From: Thelonectria olida
Lineage: Eukaryota; Ascomycota; Sordariomycetes; Hypocreales; Nectriaceae
Assembly: GCA_020736575.1 (NCBI GenBank)
Contig: JAGPYM010000055.1
Coordinates: 62,001-126,000 of the forward strand
DNA: 64,000 bases
Direction: 5' to 3'
Numbering within the stretch: the stretch's first letter is position 1; every line of letters begins with the position of its first letter. The position numbers were made by a program, and so were the translations under genes. Below are positions 34,097 through 47,163 of this stretch, in pieces. The notes under the pieces are model-generated. The model was not told the DNA's origin. It saw only the letters and a list, made by a program, of their open reading frames with translations, and searched no databases.

Positions 34097-36652
34097 ATGA
34101 GTCTCAGCGACGGAGTCAGCCGGTGGCCTCTCCCACGGCTCCGGCGCGCCGTATGTCTTCCACCCATTGCTTTTCCCTCCCCAATTCTTGTACATCGCTA
34201 AAAGCTTGCATAGTGTGACCAGTGCAGAGCCCGCAAGGTACCGAAGACATGTTGCGCAGACCGAGGAGATCTAACCTTCTATTCTCAGATTCGTTGCGAT
34301 CGAAACTTTCCCTGCTCACACTGCCAACAAGTTGAAAACGAGTGCCACTACTCTGCCAGGGCAGCTGCCAAGAAACAGGAGAGGGAGCGCACATTCCTCT
34401 CGTCCAAACAGTAGGTCATTTGCACTCGCTGCGACGCAGAAATAGCGCTCACTATCCCGCTCTAGCGAGAAGATAATCGATGCCATCGATCGCCGTGTGG
34501 ACGAAATCATGCACGAGATTGGGGATCTCAAGATACAGCTCTCCATGCCGCCACAAGCACCGAAGTGCGCGGTTCTCGTGCCAGATTCGTTTTCTTCAGC
34601 CTCCGCAGCATCACCAGAGATCAATGCTTGCCGGGACAAGGACTGCTGGGACAAGGACCTGCTCACCGAGGGCGAATCCTCCCTCACAGCCCAGTCCATC
34701 TTTGCGAATGATTTTGTCGAAAATGCCACAAAAGCCTGTGCCATAAATGATCCCAGTATGGCAAACACCCTAGAGGCACTTGGTGCCTTTGTCAACGCGC
34801 TGAAACAGCAGCCTCTGTCTCGCGAAATGATCTACCAGCACGCTAGAGACAGGAATTCGCCTGAGCAGGAGACAGGAATGCCGCCGATCAACTGCACTAT
34901 GCAAGTTCTCCGTCTAGCCAAAGGTATTTCCGACTCTTGAACTCATATGTGCCTCCAAGAGAGCCAGAGCTGACAGTCAGAATGATAGAGAGACAAACCA
35001 CAGACCCTGTATGGGTCAACGAGTTCATTCACGTGCAAGCATTCAGCGACCTGTGCCTCAAAGTGTACTTTTTCAAGGACTTCACTGCAGCAGAATTTAT
35101 CATTGTCAATTCCGGCCTTTGTTGGCTGTTTACAGAAAGAGCCAGTGCCGAGAAATCGGACGACTATGACAAGTCGATAGCATCATGCCGCGAAAACCTC
35201 GAAACGGCCTTGTCAGCTCTCCCTTTGCATCTTCCGGCTGCCCCAGATACAGTTCTCGCATTGATTTTTGGGGTAAAGAGTTTCAAATCACTCGAGGGCT
35301 GCGGAAAGAAACTGACACGTATTCCAGGCCATCTATACGATCAACGACTCCAGACCTTCTCTTGCCTGGACTCTGACGTCTGCGGCGGGCCACATGTGCC
35401 AAACTCTTGGTTACAACAAGATTCCTCCCACTGAGGATGCCCCAAGAGACGGATACAACAGACAGTTTCTTTTTTGGTGTGTCTACATGATCGACAAGGG
35501 TTTATCCCTCCGGTTGGGGCGGTCGTCTGTAATCCGGGACTTGGAGATAAAAGTGCCATATCCAGCCACCGAATCAGAGGTGCAGAATCCTTTGATGGAC
35601 TACTTTCGTACATGGGTCATGGTCGCCACAGTACAAGGCAAGACATACGAGCAACTCTACAGCCCCGAGGCACAGTCTCAGATTGACGGAGTGAGAGAGG
35701 CGCGCGTTCATCTCCTTGCACAGGAGCTGAGAAACATTGCCGAGGATGCTCAAAAAACACACGTAAGGGTCCGTACTCCTCCTGGTAGCATACGGAATGA
35801 AGAAACACAAAATAACATTTCAACTACAGCATCTGTTTAGAGTTGATGGAAGTCTGGCGGACTTCGTCTCTGCCGCCGACGAAGTTCTCTTTTCATCTCT
35901 TTTAACCCTCATCTATCGCGCTGTACCAGTCTCAAAGGAGTCTACGCAGCCTTTCAGCCCTAGCTGCATCGAAGCTGCGAGACAAACACTGGCAAGCCAT
36001 CAACGTTGCATGGAAATCATAGGACGCGACGACGCATCTCTCTTGTCTCCGTACATGCATTGGTACGAATTATGAAGCTCCGGCCCCCGCAGCGTCTTTA
36101 CTTCGAGCTCCAGCCACACACGCCTGGCTTTATCAAAGCATTGGGCTGACTAGAGTTGTACTTAGGACCATTCTATTCGCCCCCTTCGTACCATTTACCG
36201 TCCTCTTCTGCCACGTCATTGAGACTACAGACACGGCCGACCTCGACCGCCTACACTCGTTCGTCACCTCCATCCAACCGGCATCGTCACTTTCTGAGGC
36301 ATCATCAAAACTTCACCGCCTCTTTGAGGTCTTATATGATGCTTCGGCCCGTTATGTGGAGGTCTGCACTATGGGTGTCGACCAAGCTGCTCAGGAGGCC
36401 GGCGGAGTGTTGGAGACGTATCTTTCTGCGATGGGATTACCGACCCCAGGGATGTTGGGCGGTTTCAGAGATCGTAAAAGCCAACTCTCAAGCGCAGAAG
36501 GCGAAGGTGTAGGCCGGAATTCCCCGTTGACCTCGGGCCGCCAGGATGATAGTTGGACATGCGATGCCACACAGCTCAACCAGCCTCAGGGTTCAATGGA
36601 TTGGATAGAGTACGGATCCCAACTGGAGAACTGGTTTCAAAACAATGAATAG
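34097..36652 (+). CDS. Zn(II)2Cys6 transcription factor with fungal_trans domain
   Basis: Eight exons: 34097-34150, 34214-34237, 34289-34410, 34466-34923, 34977-35272, 35328-35762, 35830-36062 and 36166-36652. They join in frame to 702 aa. The Zn cluster is assembled over three exons: ACDQCRARK, IRCDRNFPCSHCQQVENEC. A short coiled-coil (EKIIDAIDRRVDEIMHEI) and the middle-homology region follow (CLKVYFF, AAGHMCQTLGYN, FWCVYMIDKGLSLRLGR). The intron at 34924-34976 has a mediocre donor; without it one base would have to be missing and the gene would be frameshifted. Its position beside the permease and ABC transporter suggests it may regulate them; this is inference. Confidence 0.82.
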
Positions 36653-36922
36653 ATAATGGATTTGCTATGATGACTTGAGTCTATGCAGCTGAGAGTGGGG
36701 AATGATATCTATACGAAACTGGCGTGCACTGAAAGGGAAAAGCAGGTTGCGATGGGTCAGAGGCGGTGAAACTGAATGAAGAAGTATATAGTGTACATTG
36801 AGCTAAGATATCAAATCATCCTCCATTTCGACTACTTCCTCTTGAGACTCGCAACACTTGCCCATGTTCTGGTATCTAGTGCCTGCTCCCGTGTTATACC
36901 TATACGTTGGTCAGGGCGTCGT

Positions 36923-38729
36923 TTACGTCTCGTGGGTAGGGGGTCCCGCGTAGTTGCGGTAGCCCCAAGCGCAATACCAGGCGGCCGATATGATGAGGGC
37001 CCCAACGAAGACTGCTGGCGCATAGTTGACCGTGGAAGGTGTTGCAGGTACAGATGGAGGCATACAAAAGAGCGGGATCACGAGACAAGACCACCCTTGC
37101 AGGTAGTGTCAGCGATCCTTCGGGTCTTGGAAGTGGACGACATGACGTACCTAGCGCGATTGCATTCACAGCGAAACCAAGGCGGCCCAGACTGAACTTG
37201 GCGCTCCTCACAATCTTGCGGCCCTGAAATAGGCTCAGAGCAATCGGGGTAGCGTAAGAGACGGTTAATGAAATGACACCGACCCCTGAGAAGGCCATGA
37301 AAGCTCGCTCGGAGCCGAAGTAGAGGAGACCGAGCACGAGTTGTACCGCCATTGACAGCATCATGGCGTTGAGGGGGACATCAAGCTTAGGGCTAATCTT
37401 TTGCCACCACCGGGACCCGGGAATCGCGCCGTCACGGGAAAAGGCCCAAACGCAGCGTGAGGCTGCAGTTGTGCAACCGACTCCGCAGATGATCCCCAGC
37501 ACAACCAGGGGGATGCAGAGGGCGATGGCGGCGCCGGGCGTACCTACTGCGGACTTGATAATAACCGGGACGGGCTGCGGAGACTTGATAAGTTCCTCAA
37601 TGTCGGGTAGAACAAAGACCAAAGGGATTAGGAAGAGCAGCCCGGCAAAGAAGTTGATGAGTACAGTGATAGCCATGGCCTTGGGGACCTGCGTCGAAGG
37701 CTCGCGAACCTCTTCACACATGGAGATGATCATGCCTGTCGACGAAGTCGCGTAGGCAGCGTGAAGCAAACCGACCATGAAGGACCAGCCATCAGGCCAG
37801 CCAGAGTCGGTCTCAAAGTGGGTAAATACGTATGCAGCGCTATGATGTCCGTTCTTGCCTATGGCAAGGATGGTAACGACGATAGCAATGACGCCAGCAA
37901 AGGTCCAGAAAATAGCAGCAGTCTATGGCAGTCAGCACACAAACCCAGAAGGTTGAGCCCGGGGAAACTCGTCATACATCAAGCAGAGGTAAGTAGCGGT
38001 TGCCGAGTGACGATGTGATGTTGCAGACCAGCGTAATGCCAAGGAAGACGAGGTACAGTCGATATTCAGTGGCATTAAAGATGCCCACGCCTGGTTCCGA
38101 CTCAAATACGTTGATGCAGCCAACGAAGAACTGAGCAGTGCCGAAATTAACAGACAGTGTGATTGAAATCGACCCGATCGTGTACAGCCAGCCACAAATC
38201 CAGCTTGCCAGGCGGCGCCATCGCATTGGAGCCAGAGCAAATGCCTGGTAGTAGACCCCTGTCCAAAGTCAGCGAGGATCGAAAGGCAGAAGCATCTCCA
38301 GTCTAGTGACTGAATGAAGACCGGGCTTGAAACCCTCTGCAGCTCATTCCAGGGCTCATCATTACCTCCTGCGGTTGGAAAGATGCTGGTAATCTCACCC
38401 AGAGATAGGGCGACGCAGATGACAATCATGGACACCAGAACCCATCCCCAGATTATGTTTACCGGCCCGCCTCCGACCAACGGGTTATAGAGCATCGTCG
38501 CGAGGCCGTAAGGGATCGACGCCAACACAAATGACATGAAAGCCACTTGCAAGGTTGAGCGGTTACGTGCCAGCTGCGGTTCGTATCCGAGCGACTCGAG
38601 GGCGTCGTTGGCATGATGGTCTGCCAAACTGCCACTGCACATGTTCGGGGATTTTTCGTTGCCATTCTCATCGTGGTAGCGCGGAGAGTTCGACTCTGCG
38701 GTAGGGGGCTCGTGGGAGGTTTGTTGCAT
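36923..38729 (-). CDS. amino-acid/GABA-type permease (APC superfamily)
   Basis: Four exons, 38729-38366, 38258-37978, 37922-37151 and 37095-36923, join to 529 aa. There are about twelve membrane helices. Typical APC landmarks are GEITSIFPTAGGVYYQAFAL at the start of the transporter core, EEVREPSTQVPKAM in the middle and CVWAFSRDGAIPGSRW. The N-terminal 60 residues are polar and cytosolic. Best match by pattern is the fungal GABA/choline-type permease group; the substrate could be GABA, choline or another amine. It is divergent from the ABC transporter across about 700 bp and adjacent to the Zn2Cys6 factor. The first intron (107 bp) is longer than usual. No lesions. Confidence 0.87.
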
Positions 38730-39426
38730 TATGATGGAGAAGTTATGAGGTCAAAACGAGCCGAAGATTGAATGGTGGAATGCGGTCAACTCTGGAAGTG
38801 TTAAAGAATGAAAAGTCAAGGCATGCCAGAGAGTCGGCTACTGCGTTTAATACCCGGTCATATTGCCCATATATATAGTTGATATACATATTATAGCGTG
38901 ATATTTCGTAATGGTACCCCCCCAGTTTGATCCTCAGAGAACTTCCCTTATCGTTTTCACTCACGCCAACAGGCGACTGTAATCTCCTTTAAGAGTGCAC
39001 ACGCAGCCTTTGCTTCTGGTGATTCCAACATGTGGTCCGTAATCACGGCCCGTGTGGATCCCGGGCGGACTCCGTGGATTCCGTTATCCCGTCGGGCTCC
39101 GTCTGCTTCGTCCGCCCCTTGAACTTGCAACGCCGCCGATATTCGGCTTACGGGGAACGCGCACTGCAATTATCCGCTGCCTCAATATTGGACATTCTAC
39201 AGCCCAGAGAGTCCGCCGATTGCCGTCCGAATGGCAATCCGGCAATCATGAAAACTGGCCCGCCTTACCGGACAGCCGGATTGGCACGTCAGAGCAAGCC
39301 GAGAAGACATTCTGCCAAGTTTCAAGCGTAAGTGTATAAGAGACTTCGTCTTTACCAGTTGTTAGGAATCTACAAGCTCCCTCTACAGTCTTTTCTCAAC
39401 CCTAGACTCGATCTCACAATCCCATC
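38730..39426. promoter_or_regulatory. divergent promoter, permease / ABC transporter
   Basis: 697 bp between start codons. It contains TCCGTGGA at 39071-39078, identical to a known form of the yeast Pdr1/Pdr3 response element. It also has an inverted repeat GATTGCCG...CGGCAATC (39217-39224 and 39239-39246, 14-bp spacer) and several further CCGGA/TCCGG words (39237-39280). CGG half-sites of this kind are typical Zn2Cys6 targets. Confidence 0.5.
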
Positions 39427-42400
39427 ATGTCTGGTCAAGGGCCTGAGAAAACTACTGCTGACCCCGGCAACGAGCTGGCCGTCCTCCCTCCGTCTTCCTC
39501 CGCAACTTCGCGCTCAACCATGGTGGCTACGGAGCAACCCCCGACCGAGCTCAACGACGACGACCCAGACACTCGTATGAATGCGGATATCCTCCAGCTC
39601 GCCCGTCGCTACACCGCAACCTCTCATGCTACGGGGCCTTGCTCTCTGTTTCCCGCCGAAGCTGACGGGCCTTTGGACCCGAGCAGCGCGAACTTCAACG
39701 CCAGAAAGTGGGCAAAGGCCTTCTACAACGCCCGCACCGATGTTTCCAATGGCGAGGCACCCAGGACCGCCGGCATTGCCTTCAGAAACATGAGCGTGTA
39801 CGGATTCGGCACCGATACCGATTTTCAAAAGACGGTTGGTAACGTTGCCCTCGAGGCTGTGAACCTCTTCAAGAGGTTCAGGCAACAGGATCATCGAGTG
39901 GATATCCTCCATGGCCTCGAGGGCGTCGTCCGTAGCGGCGAGATGCTTGCGGTGCTGGGGCCTCCAGGATCCGGCTGCTCAACACTCTTGCGCACGATAG
40001 CTGGGGATACTCACGGGTTCCATGTGAGCGGCGACTCCATTATCAACTACCAAGGGATCAGACCAGCAGAAATGCAGAATGAGTTTCGGGGTGAGGCCAT
40101 TTACACCGCCGAGGTGGATAGCCACTACCCTCAACTCACTGTTGGCGATACGCTCTACTTCGCAGCTCGTGCCCGCTGTCCTAAGATCATTCCCGAAGGC
40201 CTAAGCCGGCATGAATATGCAGAGCACTTACGCGATGTAACTATGGCTATGTTTGGAATATCTCACACGATCAATACAAGAGTCGGTAATGATTTCATCC
40301 GGGGCGTCAGTGGCGGGGAGAGGAAGAGAGTCACGATTGCTGAGGCTGCTTTGAGCTACTCACCTCTGCAATGCTGGGATAACAGCACTAGAGGGCTCGA
40401 TAGTGCTAATGCTCTTGAGTTCTGTCGCACGATCCGCACCCAAACAGATATCCTAGGATCCACGGCCTGCATTGCAATCTACCAGGCATCACAGGATGCA
40501 TACAATGTAGGTTCCATGCCCGAGACAAGTCCGGAAGGGTACTAAATCGCAACAGGTTTTCGACAAAGTGATTGTTCTGTACGAGGGCCAGCAAATTTTC
40601 TTTGGCAAGATCGACGAGGCTCGCCCCTATTTCGAAAGCCTCGGGTTCATTTGCCCCGACCGACAGACGACAGCCGACTTCCTCACCTCCATGACAAGCG
40701 CCCAGGAACGCATCGTTCGCCCAGGCGTCCAAGCCCCGCGCAGCCCGGAGGAGTTTGCTCAAGCCTGGAGTCAGAGCGAGCACCGCGCTCGCCTGAAGGC
40801 CGAGGTTGATGACTATCTTCAGCAGTATCCTTTCAGCGGCGAGCATTACCACAGGTTCATGGAGTCACGACGCCTCGACCAATCTGACTCGCAGCGTGCC
40901 AAATCGCCCTTCACGCTTTCCTATCTCCAGCAAATCAATCTGACCCTTTGGCGCGACTGGGTCCTCCTCAAAAACGACCCTAGCATGCTCATCACAATGG
41001 TCGTGACCAACTTGTTTGAGGCGCTTGTGGTTGGCAGTATCTTTTACAATCTCAAGACGGAGGCAAGCAGCATTTCGAAGCTTGGCACCCTTTGCTTCTT
41101 TATCGTTCTCGTCAACGCCTTCGGCAGCATCCTCGAGATTATGACCCTGTATGCTAAGAGGCCCATCGTCGACAAGCATTCCCGCTACGCTCTCTACCAC
41201 CCGAGCGCTGAAGCTATCGCTGCGATTGTTATCGACCTCCCATATAAGGTCATAAACTGTATCATGATGAATGTCATCATTTACTTTATGACCAACATGC
41301 GACGCGAGGCTGGACCCTTCTTTTTCTTCCTTCTCCTCGTCTTCTTTATGACACTCACTATGTCGATGATGTTTCGTCTGATGGGCTCTGTCACGAAAAC
41401 AATCGCCCAGGCCCTGGCGCCTTCATCTGTCATCCTTCTCGTTATTGCGCTCTATACGGGATTCGCAATCAAGGTTCAGTATATGCAGAAGTGGCTTGGC
41501 TGGCTCCTTTGGATTAATCCAGTTCACTACGGTTTCGAGAGTATCATGCTCAATGAGTTTGTCGGGAGGCACTTTTCATGCAAAATCTACGTGCCATCGG
41601 GCCCTGGGTATGATTCAGTTGAGCCCAGTCACCGGGTATGTATGGTACCAGGGTCGCTTGCTGGTGAGGACTCGGTCGACGGATCCCGCTATCTTCAGAC
41701 TTCATACGGCTATGTTGACTCGCACCGCTGGCGCAATTTCGGCATCATGATCGTCTTTATGATATTTTTTATGATTCTCCATCTGCTCACAATGGAGTAT
41801 GTCGCCGGCGAACAATCCAAGGGGGAAGTGCTAGTCTTCAAGCGCCACGCTATGAAAGACCGTCAGAGAACCAGGCCAGCTGATCTCGAGTCGGTTTCTC
41901 CCAGCTCCCGGAAGCAGCGCAACGGTGACGGCAACTCGGATGGCGTCACAGGGGTGGAGAAGCAGACATCGGTCTTCCACTGGAAAGACGTTTGCTATGA
42001 TGTTGAAATCAAGAATGAGGCCCGGAGAATCCTCGACCATGTTGATGGATGGGTGAAGCCGGGTACCCTGACAGCTCTCATGGTATGTACATGGTGTTTT
42101 GCCCAGCCTGTAGACACTTGTGCTAATTACTTCGGTACCAGGGAATTTCGGGAGCGGGGAAAACGACTCTGCTTGATGTCCTTGCCAGCCGTGTTACGAC
42201 GGGTGTCATCTCAGGAGACATGCTTGTGAACGGTCGAGCACGAGATCAGTCCTTCCAACGTAAGACTGGGTATTGCCAGCAGCAAGACCTGCATCTTCAC
42301 ACATCAACCGTCCGGGAGGCTTTGAGCTTCAGTGCCGTCTTGCGCCAGCCCTCGCACTACTCTCGCCAAGAACGTCTTGACTATGTGGATGTTGTCATCA

Positions 42401-42572
42401 GCCTCCTTGGAATGGAGGATTATGCCGACGCTATTATCGGCATTCCAGGCGAGGGCCTTAATGTTGAGCAGCGCAAGAGGCTTACAATTGGTGTTGAACT
42501 TGCTGCCCGTCCGCAGCTGCTTCTATTCCTTGATGAACCAACGTCCGGTCTTGATACAGTGGGGTCCCAAAA

Positions 42573-42950
42573 TGTAACGATCTGGTCAATTCCCAACGGA
42601 TAAGACTAGAGGGTTCTAGGTTTATATTGGCAGAGAGATTAGGGCGTTAAGGTCTAAGTAATATAATAGGTTATTACATCTGGTAATATGCTTAAAGTAG
42701 ATGAGTGTAATTAAGTTATATTAAAAGCTGAAGTAGCTGTATCTATTTAATATACTAAATAAATATATTTATATATTAAAAGGGTTTTCTTTAGATTATA
42801 GTTAAGATTGTGAGCCTTCCTTTAGATTATAATTATAAGAGTGATCTAAACATTTAGATTGCGCTCGAAAGGGTAATCCTATAGCAATTAGATAATAAAA
42901 GTGGGGTTAGTATAAGGCATATAATAGAGTGTTTATTACAGACTGTAATA
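42573..42950 (-). repeat. left LTR (3' LTR in element orientation)
   Basis: 378 bp beginning TGTAACGATC. It aligns along its length with 52642-53019, with differences mostly C/T or G/A. The outer end keeps more G and C than the inner end. Confidence 0.88.
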
Positions 42951-45900
42951 TAATATCTCCCCTCTATTAGTCTTACCCTTAAGGCTATATTTATAACCTT
43001 ATATAACTGCTAGTAGTTAATTAATTTAAACCTCTATTTTTCTTTTTTATACTATTATACTAATATAATATTAAACTATATAACCAAATTAAAAGTAAAA
43101 AAGATATCTAAATATAATTCTTTAGTTTATTTCCTAAAATAGAACTCTTATTCAGCTAATATACCTTATACTTATTATTTTAAGTACAAACTGCAATTAG
43201 TTTATAAGATAGATAATATGGGTTAAATAGATAAGTGTAAATAATATATTTAATAGGGTCGAATATATAATAGTATTAATATAGCTTCTTTTTATATATT
43301 TTTCTTCTTATTTCTACTCCTTCTTTTACTAACTTCCCTTATATAATAAATAGGCTTATTAAATAGTAGAAAAAACTTAAGTTAGAAGAGGAAGAGACTA
43401 GGGATAAGATTCTAGTTTTTTATACTTAACTTGCAGAATTATAATTATTTTTAGCCCAAGCTATAAATTGCTTAGCTTATATTTATAAAATTAAAAAGAG
43501 GGTAAAAGAAAAGGGTTTAGAGTTATTTAAACGGGGGATATAAGAGTTAGATAAGGAGGATGGCATTCTTCCGGTATTAGAGTCCTATAAGAGCTAGGTA
43601 GTGAATAATTTTTAATTATTAGGCATTCCTAATAAGGTAAACTGGTCTTCTTTAGGTTTTAATAAGGGTTTTAACAAGCTTAGTCCCTTACTTAATTTTA
43701 ATATTACTAGTAAAAGTTCTTTAGTAGGTATTATACCTAGGTAAGGTATTTTAATAGTTTTTATATATTTTCCTTTTTATTATAGCCTTTCTATTTAATA
43801 AGGTATTTGATTTATTTATTTTCTTTTATAATATTAAGAATTTATTCTACCTTATACTTATTAAGGTTTTTAACTTTAATCTTTATATTATTATTTATTC
43901 TAATTATAATTATTCTTTTAATTAATTTAAATAAGGAAATATAAAAGATTAAATAGAGCTTAACTTTTAATAGTAAGTCCAGTTTATAGTTATTTTTTAA
44001 GATTTTTTTTAAAATTTTATAAGGTCTAATATACTTATAGTTAAGTTTTTTATTTAGTCTTTTTATATTAATATTTTTTATAGCGAGGAGTACTATATCT
44101 CCCTTTAAGAAGGTTAGTCCTTTTAACCTTTTCTAATTATAATATTTTTTATATATTTTTTAAATAAAAGAAAGTTTTATATGCATTTCTTTATATAAAT
44201 TCTTAAGTTAGTTTAATATAAAGATAGCTGCTAGTATAAATAGTCTGTTCCTTAAATCTCTATAAGTATTAGGGGTAAATTTAAAGTTTATATAGCTTAA
44301 TATAATCTTAGTACTTTCATTAGTAGCTATATTATAGGCCAATTGTACCATTAGCAGTTTTTTAACCTAATTGTTCTAGATATAGTTAATATAGTAATAG
44401 AGGTATATTTTTAAGACTTAGTTTATTTATTTAGTCTATCTATTAACCTAAGGTCTCCAAGCTATAGTTAACTTATAGTTTAATCTAATTCTTACTATAA
44501 GGTATTACTAAAAGTTTAAAAAAAAGAGTGGTCCTCTATCCGAGATAATTATATTAGGTAGTTTATATATGCTAATAATATTTTATAAAAAAATATAAGA
44601 AAACTCTTTTACATTTATTACTTTTTAATATAGAATAAAATAGAAAAATTTAATAAGTCTATTAATAATAATTAGAATGCTATTATAGGCTATGCTTATA
44701 ATAAGATCTAATAATAGGGGTAGTTTTATAATAAAGTCTATAATAATTAAATCCTATAATTATTTTACGACTAGTATGGGCTATAATTCTCTATAAGGTT
44801 TATATTATCTTGCCTTTATTTTATTATAAATAAGGTACTATTTAATGATTTTTTTAATTGTTTTTTTAACTTTAGGAAATAAAAATATCGTTTTAACTTA
44901 TTTAAGGGTTTTATTAATTCCTTAGTGTCCGTAGAGTGGGTATTTATGGATTTCCTATATAAGGTTCTCTTATAAGTATTCTAGTACTTATTGCTTATTT
45001 GTTTTCTTATTACTTAATAATTGTTTGTTATACTCTAGGATCTATTTAAGTAGTGGATTTCCCTATTCTATTATATGTATTATTATAAGGGTCTTCTTTT
45101 TATATTATTTATATTTATTATAAGATCCTATTATATAGTATGCTTATGTGTAGAGTTCCTTTATATTATAGATTTATTATATGTTATTTATAACTCTATA
45201 TGGGTTACTATTATAATTAAGTTAGTAGTAATAGTTAATAATCTCATTTTGTAATTCCCTTAGGATGGCGATTTTTTTATATTTATTTCTTTTAATTATT
45301 TAGGTTTAAGTATTACTAGTTATTTAGCTTTAGTCTTTTATTATAGTAAGAAGCTTAAAGTATTTCTTAAGTGGCTGGTTTTATATATTTCTAGTGGGTT
45401 TTCTTTTTATTATTTTAGGGGTAAGGCCTTTATTTTATAAGTACTAATTGCAGTAAAGGTAGTTATTTAGTCTTGCTCCTTCCTACTAGAAGTTCTTATT
45501 AAAGAAGTTCTAAAATTATAGGTCGTCCTATTTATTATAATATTTAATAGTTTAGTAATAATATTTAATAAATTCATTTCTTAATTTCTAGGGTAGGTAG
45601 ATTATTCTTTAATAGGTAATTATTCCTAATATTAAGTTAACCTAGTCTGCTCGTTTAGTAATAAGTTATTTAAGCTTATCTCTAGTAATTAATTATTAGA
45701 TGTGTTCTTTCTATTATTCTATTAAATATTTGGGGGTATATTAGGCGATAGTGGCTATAATATACTTCTATTTAAAGTGTTTTTTAAGCGTAAAAGTTAG
45801 TAGTTATTCTTCTATTTTAATTTTGCCTATATTAAGGTCTGGTTGTCAGCTGATAGTATTAGCTCTATTATTTTCTAATCCTTTTTTATATTTAATAATA

Positions 45901-47057
45901 TAGTTAAATTCTAATAGATATTTAGTATATTTAAGTTATTATCCGCTAAGTTATTAAGTAGTAGTAAAATATAAGATATTCTTATAATTTATATAGACTA
46001 TAACCTAATAGTAGCTTCCAAGGAGGTACTGCCTGAACTTTTTAAAGGTGTTAATAATTGTAAGGAATTCTTTATTATAAATAGAATAGTTAAATTCTGC
46101 TTTATATAGCTTATGGGAGTAGAATGTAATAGGATATAACTTTCTATTATTATTATATTATCTAATCTGGGCTCTTAAGGTAAAATTTAAAGAGTCTATC
46201 TTTAATTTAATAGGTTATATAAGGTTAAATATCTTAAGTATTAGTTTGCTAAGAATAAGGTCTTTAATTTTATTAAAAGCTTCCTAGATATTAGGTTTCT
46301 AAATAAATGGTCGATCCTTTTTTATTAATTTAGTAAGTAGTACGGCTAGTTTCCTAAAATCTTTAAAGAACTTATAGTAATAGTTCGCAAATCCTAGGAA
46401 GGCTTATACTTTCTTAACTGACTCTAGTTTCTTCTAGTCCTTAACTACTAAAAGTTTTTTTAGATCTATTTGTATTTTATTATAAGAGATAATATATCCT
46501 AGAAATTTCACTTCTAATATATAGAAATAACTTTTCTCTAGTTCAACTAGCAGTTTAGTATTTTTAAGAGCTTATAGTATTTTATAGATGTGTTTTATAT
46601 GTTTTTCTTCCGTTTTAGAGAAGATAAGGATATTATTAAGGTAGTATATTATAAATATATCTAAATATTCTTATAATATGTTATTAATTATTTGTTAGAA
46701 TGTTACTAGTATATTAGTAAGATTAAAAAGTATAATAAGATATTTATAAAGTTTAAACTTTATTCTAAAGGCAGTTTTCTATTTATATCTTTTTTTAATA
46801 TAGATAAGGTTATAAGCTTCTTTTAGATCTAATATGGTAAAATACTTTATTTTATAAAGTTAGTCTTTTAGTTTATTAATTAAAAGTAAGGGCGTTCTAT
46901 TTTTAATAGTAATATTATTAAGCCTTTGGTAATTTATAATAAGTTGGAGCTTTCTATTCTTTTTAGGAACGAATATAACTGGATAGCCTGCTTTTAATTT
47001 GGAAATCTTAATATATTCTTTTTTTAATATTTCTTTAAGGTAATTCTTAAGCTTATA

Positions 47058-47106
47058 ACGTACATGATAAGCGAGTCGGAAATACAAGCGAGTCGGAAAA
47101 AAATCC
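47058..47106. repeat. left terminal inverted repeat of Fot-like element
   Basis: Identical to the reverse complement of 48869-48917. Confidence 0.92.
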
Positions 47107-47163
47107 TCACCCTCCAGATAGAATTCTAGATAAAATCAAAATAAAGCCTTAAATCAATTGAAA

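Noticed and set aside
34316..34795. 159-codon minus-strand frame
   Set aside because: Antisense to the Zn2Cys6 factor, whose exons join correctly on the plus strand.
34921..34976. Frameshift in the Zn2Cys6 factor
   Set aside because: A 53-bp intron restores the frame without assuming a mutation and keeps the usual spacing before the CLKVYFF region; a frameshift remains possible.
39514..39912. 132-codon minus-strand frame
   Set aside because: Antisense to the N-terminal exon of the ABC transporter, which has clear conserved motifs.
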